Part shown: piece after piece, positions 1 through 5,320 of the stretch
How the letters are laid out: every line of letters begins with the position of its first letter
How positions within the stretch are numbered: the first letter of the stretch is position 1
NCBI GenBank assembly: GCA_900546315.1
Contig: URCP01000136.1
Span: forward strand, 1-5,524
DNA: 5,524 bases
Direction: 5' to 3'
Source of the DNA: an uncultured Eubacteriales bacterium
GTDB lineage: Bacteria > Bacillota > Clostridia > Oscillospirales > CAG-272
Notes under the pieces: generated by a model
The model's database searches: none
The model's input: only the letters and a program-made list of their open reading frames with translations
Told to the model about the DNA's origin: nothing
Translations under genes and position numbers: made by a program

Positions 1-11
1 TCTTTTTTCAT
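1..11 (-). CDS. Start of an unidentified gene cut by the left edge
   Basis: ATG AAA AAA followed by two bases, reading M-K-K, after a well-spaced AGGAG and an extended -10 promoter. Only three codons are present, so nothing can be said about the product. The call rests on the promoter and RBS. Confidence 0.5.
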
Positions 12-20
12 GTGCTTCAT

Positions 21-25
21 CTCCT
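21..25 (-). promoter_or_regulatory. Ribosome binding site of the left-edge gene
   Basis: AGGAG lies nine bases before the ATG at 11-9. A second ATG at 20-18 abuts the site directly and is too close to use it, which favours the start at 11. Confidence 0.7.
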
Positions 26-31
26 ATATCT

Positions 32-60
32 ATTGTACCATACTTTTGGAGTTTACACAA
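32..60 (-). promoter_or_regulatory. Promoter with extended -10 for the gene leaving the left edge
   Basis: On the minus strand TACAAT (37-32) is preceded by TGG, giving an extended -10 (TGn). A weak -35, TTGTGT (60-55), lies 17 bp upstream. The predicted start near 25 leaves a leader of only about 15 nt before the ATG at 11, just enough to hold the RBS. It marks a transcription unit separate from the lyase. Confidence 0.65.
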
Positions 61-68
61 TATATTTT

Positions 69-84
69 ACATGATCGATGATGT
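69..84. promoter_or_regulatory. Imperfect palindrome upstream of the left-edge promoter (possible operator)
   Basis: ACATGATCGATGATGT is a 16-bp palindrome centred on ATCGAT with one mismatched pair (bases 5 and 12). It lies nine bases upstream of the -35 box, a position suited to a regulator site. It is a weak candidate because the surrounding DNA is AT-rich. Confidence 0.25.
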
Positions 85-125
85 CAGCACGTTTTTCGTT
101 AGCTTGAAATGTAAGATTGTTTAAT

Positions 126-242
126 TCAGATTGCCCGGCGTGGCTTGCGGGCGTTGACGAGGTCCAATAACACTATTTTACCGCATTTTTCGCACTTCGT
201 CTCAAAGTGCCCGCGAGTGTTCTCGAAGGATATTCGGTTTGT
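126..242 (-). pseudogene. Headless zinc-ribbon-like protein remnant
   Basis: A 38-codon open stretch has no start codon and is bounded by an upstream TAA. It reads RISFENTRGHFETKCEKC, then GKIVLLDLVNARKPRRAI and stop. The CxxC pair in a K-rich context followed by GKI resembles the second half of small two-CxxC zinc ribbons such as the Com-like family found in mobile elements; the first CxxC half is missing. It begins 14 bp after the lyase stop, so the lost 5' half would lie where the lyase gene now ends. The family link is from pattern memory and the region could be chance coding-like sequence; no promoter or RBS serves it. Confidence 0.4.
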
Positions 243-256
243 TTAATGTATAAACC

Positions 257-2458
257 TTATTTTTTAACGAGATCGACTGATCCGGCATCGGTCTCGATCC
301 ATATCGAGCCACCGTCTTCAGTCGCCGTGCAAACCTTTCCACCGACCTCATACTCCCCACCGGCAAGTCCGACGACAAGCAGCTTCACACTGCCATCTCC
401 GGGAATCGTGAAGGAAATTTTCTCCGCGCGCTCAGTCGACTTCGCGAAAACCATCGCGAAGTCGCCGAGTCTCGCGCCGACCGCGCTGTCGCTCTCGATG
501 AGCTCAGACTTCGCATCAACCGCCGAATCCTCGTCGGTCACGTACATCACGTTCAGAAAGCTGTCCGAGAGATTTTCAGCCACGGGGGAGATTTCAACGC
601 GTCCCCAGCCTGCTTCGATCGAGTTGTTTTCGTCTTTCTTCACGGTCGACGGATAGTTCACGCCATTGATGTTGAACTCATTTCCCTCGCCTCCGACCTT
701 AGTAATGACTGCGTCATTTGGAAGGAGCGTCTGGTTCACAAGTTTTCCGCCTTTGTTAGTGATGACCGTCGTGTTTCCATCGACCTCCGGTTCGGTCTGC
801 ATGTGAAGCTGGAAAGTCTTCTTGAACGACGCATTCGCCGCTGTCACACGGTCGTATACCGCGAAAATTCCCGGCATTTCAGCGTCTCCGGTCGGGATGA
901 AGGTCATTGAGCGCAGAACTTCACTCACCTTATTTGTGTACGCCAACGTGATGTCTCCAGTCAGAATCACATGCGTGTCGGTTTCCTCGTGCGCTGTAAC
1001 CTTTCCGAAGCGGTACTTTTTGTCGTTCAGCCAGAGGTCGAGATTGCCGGTCTCGCCGACATAGCGCTCTCCGCCGCAGTTCGCGCGACCGCTTGTGTCC
1101 TCGTCTGGGTCAAAGATAAGCAGGCAGTTGTGCGCCGCCGTCGTCTTGTTGTAGTTCTTGTCCTGCGGCGTGTAATAGCTGTCGTAAACTCCCGATTCCG
1201 ACGCGAGGATTCCCTTGTAGAATATCTGGAAGTTGCCAGAGTCGAGGTGGTCGTGGTTCATTCCGGTGTGCTCGCCGATCTTCATCTGCACGAGAATATC
1301 ATCCGAATCGCCGAACTGCCATCCGGTGCGGGTCAGTGTCTGACCGAGCGGCGAGCCCATGTAGTAAGTCAGCGGCAGAGTGCCAAGCTCCTTTGTCCCG
1401 AGCGACGGGTCGTTGAAGACGAGATACTGCACCGGAGTCAGAGTCGTGTTGGAGTAGCTGATCGACTTGTAGTCGTTCAGAAGCCGCTTCGACTCGCCCT
1501 TGATCACCTCGTCGCCGAAGAGATTTGCCGCGTAGAAGCTCGCGATATTGTACTCGACGCTGTATTTCTTTCCCTTTTCGCTCCAATCGTCGCCGATCCG
1601 GAGCTGCTGTCCGTCGGGTCTGAGTGCGTAGATAAAGCTATACATGACTTTGCTCATGCTCTCGTCGTAGATCATCTCGCCGCTCATGCGCTTAAAAAGC
1701 CACGCTGACCACAAGTCGAAGTTGAAGCGGTACGGACCGTAGTTATTGCCCTGATGTATCGCGCCCGACTTATAGTAATAGTCGCGAACCGGGACGAACT
1801 TGTCGAATATTTCGCCAGCGACGAACTCGTAGATATCTGGGTACTCGTCATATGTGGCGATAGCGAACGCCAGCCAGTCGCGCAATACTTGTCCCTCAGA
1901 ACCGTGACCTGATATGGTTCCTTGTTTTGCTGGCGGGAAACCCATCTCCATACCCGGCGTGACGATGCTCTCGCACGCGGCGACAAAAGCCGCCTTTATC
2001 TCGTCGGTCATCAGGTCATAGCACCAGTCGTAGACCTCGGCGGCAGTCATCATGACTTGCCCCATTGGTCGTGAGCTATCCGGAATATGACTATATGTCG
2101 CGGTCAGCATCACGTTCGCGATCGCGTTTATCGCGTCGCAGCCGACGACCGGATCGCCGTTCAGCGCGTACTCGAAAGCCTTTGACTCAATCGTTGTAAG
2201 GATTTTGCCGATTTCGTTGTAACTGAGTTCACCCTTGATCGCACCATCGCACTCAGTCGCGACAAGCTTTTTGTATTCCTCGTAGGCATACGAATTCTCG
2301 GGTGCTTCGAGGTTCGCCCTTATCACTTCGAGGTCTTCGGCTCTGAACATCAGCCGCGGATGGACGCCGCTCTCAGGCTTAATGCGCGGCGAATTGAAGG
2401 ACAACTTGAGCTTATTTATCTTGCCGAACCTCGTGATGTCCGTGAAATTTTCCTTCAT
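257..2458 (-). CDS. Heparinase II/III-family polysaccharide lyase, catalytic piece
   Basis: 733 residues from the ATG at 2458. Residues about 30-380 form an alpha-rich toroid-like region beginning HPRLMF (33-38), and about 385-730 a beta-sandwich region. Candidate catalytic residues are H185 and E188 (SGHGSEG), Y240 (HQGNNYGPYRF) and H402. H404 and E421 are possible metal ligands in the stretch MNHDHLDSGNFQIFYKG (400-416) and the following ASESGVY, with H443 in TTAAHN. The H-x-x-E motif and the 55-residue His-to-Tyr spacing resemble my recollection of heparinase II (His202, Glu205, Tyr257, His406), supporting a PL21-like enzyme. Such lyases cleave uronic-acid-containing polysaccharides by beta-elimination. 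The ATG at 2458 is probably internal: sensible coding continues upstream in the same frame to about 2548. The 3' end appears complete, ending VDLVKK. The exact polysaccharide is not determined. Confidence 0.85.
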   Translation of the reverse strand: MKENFTDITRFGKINKLKLSFNSPRIKPESGVHPRLMFRAEDLEVIRANLEAPENSYAYEEYKKLVATECDGAIKGELSYNEIGKILTTIESKAFEYALNGDPVVGCDAINAIANVMLTATYSHIPDSSRPMGQVMMTAAEVYDWCYDLMTDEIKAAFVAACESIVTPGMEMGFPPAKQGTISGHGSEGQVLRDWLAFAIATYDEYPDIYEFVAGEIFDKFVPVRDYYYKSGAIHQGNNYGPYRFNFDLWSAWLFKRMSGEMIYDESMSKVMYSFIYALRPDGQQLRIGDDWSEKGKKYSVEYNIASFYAANLFGDEVIKGESKRLLNDYKSISYSNTTLTPVQYLVFNDPSLGTKELGTLPLTYYMGSPLGQTLTRTGWQFGDSDDILVQMKIGEHTGMNHDHLDSGNFQIFYKGILASESGVYDSYYTPQDKNYNKTTAAHNCLLIFDPDEDTSGRANCGGERYVGETGNLDLWLNDKKYRFGKVTAHEETDTHVILTGDITLAYTNKVSEVLRSMTFIPTGDAEMPGIFAVYDRVTAANASFKKTFQLHMQTEPEVDGNTTVITNKGGKLVNQTLLPNDAVITKVGGEGNEFNINGVNYPSTVKKDENNSIEAGWGRVEISPVAENLSDSFLNVMYVTDEDSAVDAKSELIESDSAVGARLGDFAMVFAKSTERAEKISFTIPGDGSVKLLVVGLAGGEYEVGGKVCTATEDGGSIWIETDAGSVDLVKK

Positions 2459-2463
2459 CTTGT

Positions 2464-2817
2464 TTATGTACTCCTTTCTGTAAGCATCCAGCCGCTCTGA
2501 GACGCTGAAATACCGTGTGTCATCAAGATCGCCCGGAGCTCCGCGGAATTATACTCCGCGAGGAAGAGCTTCGCGGCTTCAGCGGTACCCTCGTCATTCG
2601 CGCCGATGATGACCAGATTGCCGTTCACGGCCAGAACTGTGTAGAATATTTTGTCGGGGTCGCTCGTGTCGAGCGAATCAAGCACATCGAGCGATTCTTC
2701 ACGGTTGGTTTTGCCGATGAGGATTTCATGCTCGGCGGGGACTTCGTTCTCGCGCTTTGAGAGAAAGTCAGTCTTTATCGGCACGCTGCACTCCTTCAGC
2801 GACGCGTGTACGCTCAT
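2464..2817 (-). CDS. Middle piece of the lyase: N-terminal alpha/beta domain (frame-shifted fragment)
   Basis: A 117-codon frame. EHEILIGKTNREES (29-42) and VLAVNGNLVIIGANDEGTAEAAKLFLAEY (61-89) follow a pattern found in small alpha/beta domains placed ahead of catalytic domains in secreted glycan enzymes: a GKT(N) strand-turn, then a strand, G-x-N/D-x-x-G and a helix. By itself it would look like a hypothetical protein. Its ATG overlaps the stop of the signal-peptide piece (ATGA), but that methionine is probably internal because the frame makes sense upstream only with one base restored. The last 22 residues (AILMTHGISASQ...) are out of frame; the real continuation, DDTRYFSVSERLDAYRKEY, is in the lyase frame. 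I infer that it is not a separate protein. Confidence 0.65.
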   Translation of the reverse strand: MSVHASLKECSVPIKTDFLSKRENEVPAEHEILIGKTNREESLDVLDSLDTSDPDKIFYTVLAVNGNLVIIGANDEGTAEAAKLFLAEYNSAELRAILMTHGISASQSGWMLTERST

Positions 2818-2963
2818 AGCTGCGCTGACGACGTATCGTCAGCCATGTCCGGGCGGATGAATACACATTCGCTGACGACTATCGGGTCAGCCGCTTTCGC
2901 CGAGCAGGCAAAGAGCATCAGCATCGCCGCCAGAGCGATTATCAGCAGTAAATACCTTCTCAT
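2814..2963 (-). CDS. N-terminal piece of the lyase: signal peptide and first strand of the N-terminal domain
   Basis: A 49-codon frame starts at the ATG overlapping the SGNH stop. MRRYLLLIIALAAMLMLF is a basic tip followed by a hydrophobic core, then AC at 19-20 and SAKAADP. This fits either a lipoprotein signal (LFAC, C20 as the lipidated cysteine, not an ideal lipobox) or signal peptidase I cleavage after AKA. Residues from about D26, including VVSECVFIRPDMADD, look like the first beta strand of the domain continued in the next frame. The last few residues before the stop (QL) are out of frame if the frameshift is accepted. No strong Shine-Dalgarno site precedes the ATG, so translation probably relies on coupling to the SGNH gene. 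Confidence 0.7.
   Translation of the reverse strand: MRRYLLLIIALAAMLMLFACSAKAADPIVVSECVFIRPDMADDTSSAQL
2824..2843. repeat. Perfect 8-bp inverted repeat with a 4-base loop beside the first frameshift
   Basis: Arms GCTGACGA (2824-2831) and TCGTCAGC (2836-2843) flank CGTA. It sits within the coding region, immediately before the point where the minus-strand frame must change. A related copy (2871-2892) lies 47 bp away. It could promote polymerase slippage or mis-sequencing, or be chance. Confidence 0.6.
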
Positions 2964-3601
2964 AGCGACTCGAGGAATCCGATAATCCGGTCAGCGAGAA
3001 TCCGATGCCCGGCGTCGTTCGGGTGGAGCTGATCGGGCACGAACTTCTGCTGAATGACCGGGAGATTCGGCTGGAGTCCGGACATAGCGTAGAGATCGAG
3101 CACCGGCAGGCTGTAGTACTCAGCCGCGCTTCTGATCGCCTCGATATACGCCTTCAGTTCGGGATTCGAGGCGGAGCGGGCACTGTCCTCGCCTCTGCGG
3201 TGGAGAGGTGTCATGATGACGATGACTTTTCCGGGGTACTTCTCGATGAGACTGGTGCAGAGCACGTTCAAAGCGCCGCGGAAGCTGTCGGGCGTCTTAT
3301 CGTCGAAATTTCCGAAGGGTGCGTCGCCGTGACCGAAGTCGTTCGTTCCGCCGAAAACGACGATGATATCGGCGTCGGCGTCCATCTCGGCAACTCTCGA
3401 GCAGAAATCGAGGTCCCATCGCGGGTCGGCTGAGGGCTTCTGCTGGCGTGCGATCCGGGTTCCGCCGATTCCGTAGTTGCGGCAGAGAGCGCCTGTGTCG
3501 GCGGCGATCAGGTCGGAGAAGAAATGTCCCTTTCCGCTTGTTCCGCAGCCCTCTGTGATGCTGTCTCCGAGAAAATTGATTTTTTTGCCATTGAGTTTCA
3601 T
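2960..3601 (-). CDS. SGNH/GDSL-family hydrolase (putative esterase/deacylase)
   Basis: A 213-residue protein starting MKLNGKKINFLGDSITEG. The four SGNH blocks are present in order: GDSIT (12-16) with nucleophile S14; YGIGGTR (43-49) with the oxyanion glycine; GGTND (84-88) with N87; and PDQLHPND (189-196) with D190 and H193 completing the triad in the usual DxxH spacing. The length suits single-domain members. Enzymes of this fold hydrolyse esters, often removing acetyl or other acyl groups from carbohydrates. No signal peptide is apparent, so it is probably cytoplasmic. The start at 3601 is chosen from the RBS and promoter; an in-frame TTG at 3703 would add 34 residues with no family similarity. 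Its TGA stop overlaps the ATG of the following lyase gene (ATGA), indicating translational coupling. The substrate is inferred only from the neighbours. Confidence 0.9.
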   Translation of the reverse strand: MKLNGKKINFLGDSITEGCGTSGKGHFFSDLIAADTGALCRNYGIGGTRIARQQKPSADPRWDLDFCSRVAEMDADADIIVVFGGTNDFGHGDAPFGNFDDKTPDSFRGALNVLCTSLIEKYPGKVIVIMTPLHRRGEDSARSASNPELKAYIEAIRSAAEYYSLPVLDLYAMSGLQPNLPVIQQKFVPDQLHPNDAGHRILADRIIGFLESL

Positions 3602-3610
3602 TTTGGTTTT

Positions 3611-3616
3611 CCTTTT
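3611..3616 (-). promoter_or_regulatory. Ribosome binding site that sets the SGNH hydrolase start
   Basis: AAAAGG on the minus strand ends nine bases before the ATG at 3601. This supports 3601 as the start rather than the in-frame TTG at 3703, which is part of the -35 box and lies upstream of the predicted transcript start. Confidence 0.75.
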
Positions 3617-3674
3617 ATTAATAATAGCTCGGGCACGGATTCCACCGCGCTGTCCGTTATTAGATTTCAAAGAT

Positions 3675-3703
3675 ATTATATCGCCGCCAAATCCATTTGT
3701 CAA
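3675..3703 (-). promoter_or_regulatory. Exact-consensus sigma-70/SigA promoter for the SGNH-lyase unit
   Basis: On the minus strand TTGACA (3703-3698) and TATAAT (3680-3675) are separated by exactly 17 bp. This matches the housekeeping consensus at all 12 positions with the optimal spacer. The -35 box begins five bases after the TAA stop of the GH36-like gene (3711-3709). Transcription should start near 3668, giving a leader of about 65 nt before the ATG at 3601. The promoter lets the SGNH hydrolase and lyase be expressed independently of the upstream isomerase and GH36-like genes. The leader has only a weak inverted repeat (ACGGA/TCCGT at 3635-3639 and 3653-3657), so no operator is claimed. 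Confidence 0.88.
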
Positions 3704-3708
3704 CAGAA

Positions 3709-5292
3709 TTATTCAAACCATGTGAGAATATTTCTCGCGCCGCGGTAGTCGCGGTACCAGTCGTAGGAACGCTTTTCGCCGCGAAACAGATACTCGCCGG
3801 GTGCGGTCGTGTGCGTCCAGTCGGTCGGAATCGCGTATTCGGCGGGTGTGAGCGTCGCCGCCGTGCCGAGAATTGCGCTCATCCGCTTCTCCTCGTCGGG
3901 CGTCAGAATTCCCGGCGTGACCGACGCGAAGACCGCGCAGCCGCTGATTGCCGACGCCTCGAGAAAGTCGAAATTCAGCTCCTTCGAGACATTCGGCGTG
4001 AACGCAGCGCAATCTGGGTCGACCGAATAGAAGCTGCCGGTCTGCGGAAGGCGCATCATCGAGTGTATGCCGTGGCGGCGCGTCCACTCAAAGCTGCGTC
4101 CGCTCGTGTCGTCGCCGATTCTCTGCGCCTGATGAATCCCGGCGGCAAGGTGTCCGACCGTGTTGCAGCCGAGGACAGCGGCGTCTCCGGCGCTCTTCTG
4201 AATCGTCTCGTAGAGCCCGCGGACAATCGCGGCGTTTGTCTTCGAACGGTCGTAAAAACGCCCCGAGACCTTCGATAGGTTGTTTCCGAAGAGATCGTAG
4301 GTCGAGAAATCGTGCTTTATCAGCTCGAAGCCCCATGAGGCGATACGCGAGATGTCCGCGCCGACCGCCTCGAGCGTGAAGGGATGCGTCGGGTCGAGCA
4401 CAGTTCCGACCGCCTGAGTCGGCGACACGAATATCGCCTCAGTCGGCACGTGGCGCATCGTAAGCAGCGGTCTCAGCCAGATTCCCGGGCGGCAGCCGCG
4501 CGATTTTATCGCCGCCGCGACCTCGTTCATCGGCGAGAAACGCTCGTTCTGCGCGTCCCATCGTCCGCCGTTGTAGCCCTTCGAGTGCGTGATCTGCCAG
4601 CCGTCGTCGATGACCATGTAGGGTCTCGCGGCGTTCTCTGAGGTCAGCGACGCCAGATATTCCGACTCGCGGAGTACCGTCGCTTCGTCGATTCCGCCGT
4701 ATGCCCAGTACCAGTTGTTGAAGCCGTAGAGCGACGATTTCGCGAGGTTCGGCGTCGGGCACATCATTTTGCAGAATTCGCGCGCGGCGATAAACGGGTC
4801 TTCGCCGGAAATTCCTTTCCGGCAGACAATTTCGGCGCAGAGAAGCGGCTCGGTCAGCTCGACTCCCGAGCCGCCATTCCGGACGTCCAGCCAGAGCGTT
4901 ATCCCCGCCGGGTCGGGCTGAAAGTACGCGAAGGAGTTCGCGCCGGTCTTCACGCCATATGAATCGAGCCGCTCGCCGTCGAAGGCGTGGAAATACCAAG
5001 GCAGGCGCGCGTGCGGGAGCATTGCCGACCAGATGAGATCATTCGCCGTGCAGCGTTCGACCGCGTCGCCGAGCACCGACTTCACGCCCCTGAGATCGCC
5101 GTCAAAGCGGAGTCTTATCCACTCAACCGGCTCGGACGCCTCGAGGATGACCTTCAGCGAGTCGCCGATCTCAAAGCGCACCTCGGCTTTCACGGGGTTC
5201 GCGATTCCTTTCTCCTCGAATCGGAGCGGAGTCGACGGCGTCTTTATCTTCACATCGTCGGGAATACGCAGCGGATTTACAAAATTTTCCAT
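3709..5292 (-). CDS. GH36-like (clan GH-D) alpha-galactosidase family glycoside hydrolase
   Basis: A complete 527-residue protein. Residues about 1-180 form a beta-rich N-terminal region and residues about 187-470 a TIM-barrel catalytic domain, followed by a short C-terminal beta region. Clan-D landmarks are visible: FNNWYWAYGG (191-200), MVIDDGWQ (226-233), PGIWLRP (269-275), FELIKHDFS (322-330) with D328 as the expected nucleophile, and RIGDD (391-395) with D394 or D395 as the likely acid/base. The family hydrolyses alpha-linked galactose or related alpha-glycosides with retention. At 527 residues it is shorter than the roughly 700-residue classical GH36 enzymes. No signal peptide is seen, so it is probably cytoplasmic and acts on imported oligosaccharides. 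The ATG at 5292 is supported by AGAGG five bases upstream. It follows the isomerase gene by 28 bp. Family is confident; the specific sugar is not. Confidence 0.88.
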   Translation of the reverse strand: MENFVNPLRIPDDVKIKTPSTPLRFEEKGIANPVKAEVRFEIGDSLKVILEASEPVEWIRLRFDGDLRGVKSVLGDAVERCTANDLIWSAMLPHARLPWYFHAFDGERLDSYGVKTGANSFAYFQPDPAGITLWLDVRNGGSGVELTEPLLCAEIVCRKGISGEDPFIAAREFCKMMCPTPNLAKSSLYGFNNWYWAYGGIDEATVLRESEYLASLTSENAARPYMVIDDGWQITHSKGYNGGRWDAQNERFSPMNEVAAAIKSRGCRPGIWLRPLLTMRHVPTEAIFVSPTQAVGTVLDPTHPFTLEAVGADISRIASWGFELIKHDFSTYDLFGNNLSKVSGRFYDRSKTNAAIVRGLYETIQKSAGDAAVLGCNTVGHLAAGIHQAQRIGDDTSGRSFEWTRRHGIHSMMRLPQTGSFYSVDPDCAAFTPNVSKELNFDFLEASAISGCAVFASVTPGILTPDEEKRMSAILGTAATLTPAEYAIPTDWTHTTAPGEYLFRGEKRSYDWYRDYRGARNILTWFE

Positions 5293-5297
5293 AGTTG

Positions 5298-5302
5298 CCT
5301 CT
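5298..5302 (-). promoter_or_regulatory. Ribosome binding site of the GH36-like gene
   Basis: AGAGG lies five bases before the ATG at 5292. It sits in the 28-bp gap after the isomerase stop codon and fixes the start of the hydrolase. No promoter-like -35/-10 pair is visible in this gap. Confidence 0.6.
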
Positions 5303-5320
5303 GAATATATACTGAATATT

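Larger units (their letters stand above)
257..2963 (-). pseudogene. Exported heparinase II/III-family polysaccharide lyase gene, interrupted by two frameshifts
   Basis: Three successive open segments in different frames read as one protein of about 900 residues: signal peptide, an alpha/beta N-terminal domain, then the lyase. The first break is near 2823: the first frame runs ...DMADDTSSA, then hits a stop, and the next frame continues A-A-MSVHASLKEC. One restored base (a GCG GCA GCT ATG reading) joins them. The second break is between about 2555 and 2530: ...FLAEYNSAELR must pass into the frame GDLDDTRYFSVSERLDAYRKEYINK-MKENF of the lyase. One extra G in the GGG run at 2532-2534 does this. 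Both breaks need a change of the same sign, a missing base. The ATG overlaps the SGNH stop, so the gene is the second cistron of the promoter at 3675-3703. Two errors in an assembled sequence are as likely as true gene decay, so the product may be functional in the organism. Confidence 0.75.

Noticed and set aside
131..150. GCCCG/CGGGC inverted repeat
   Set aside because: A five-base stem with a loop of about 10 bases and no T tract; expected by chance in GC-rich sequence.
192..210. Hairpin GCACTT/AAGTGC as a terminator after the lyase
   Set aside because: The stem is only 6 bp, and on the minus strand it is followed by an A-run rather than a T-run; it also overlaps the zinc-ribbon-like remnant. 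No convincing intrinsic terminator is visible between 257 and 60.
207..1708. Plus-strand open frames at 207-656, 822-1064 and 971-1708
   Set aside because: They lie antisense to the lyase, have low-complexity or Arg/Val-rich composition without family motifs, and no RBS; they are mirror frames of a GC-rich gene.
2471..2477. AAAGGAG before the ATG at 2458 as a true RBS
   Set aside because: Its spacing of about 12 bases is long, and the motif is explained by codons for R-K-E in the upstream continuation of the lyase frame.
3635..3657. ACGGA/TCCGT inverted repeat in the SGNH leader as an operator or riboswitch
   Set aside because: The arms are only five bases around a 13-base loop, with no known riboswitch consensus in the short leader.
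3602..3703. N-terminal extension of the SGNH hydrolase from TTG at 3703
   Set aside because: The TTG is the first half of the -35 hexamer, the region precedes the predicted transcript start, and a good RBS precedes the ATG at 3601.
3005..5304. Other open frames inside the SGNH and GH36-like genes (for example plus 3005-3433, 3697-4278, 4987-5304; minus 4439-4999)
   Set aside because: All overlap well-supported genes, are Arg-rich and lack recognisable domains.
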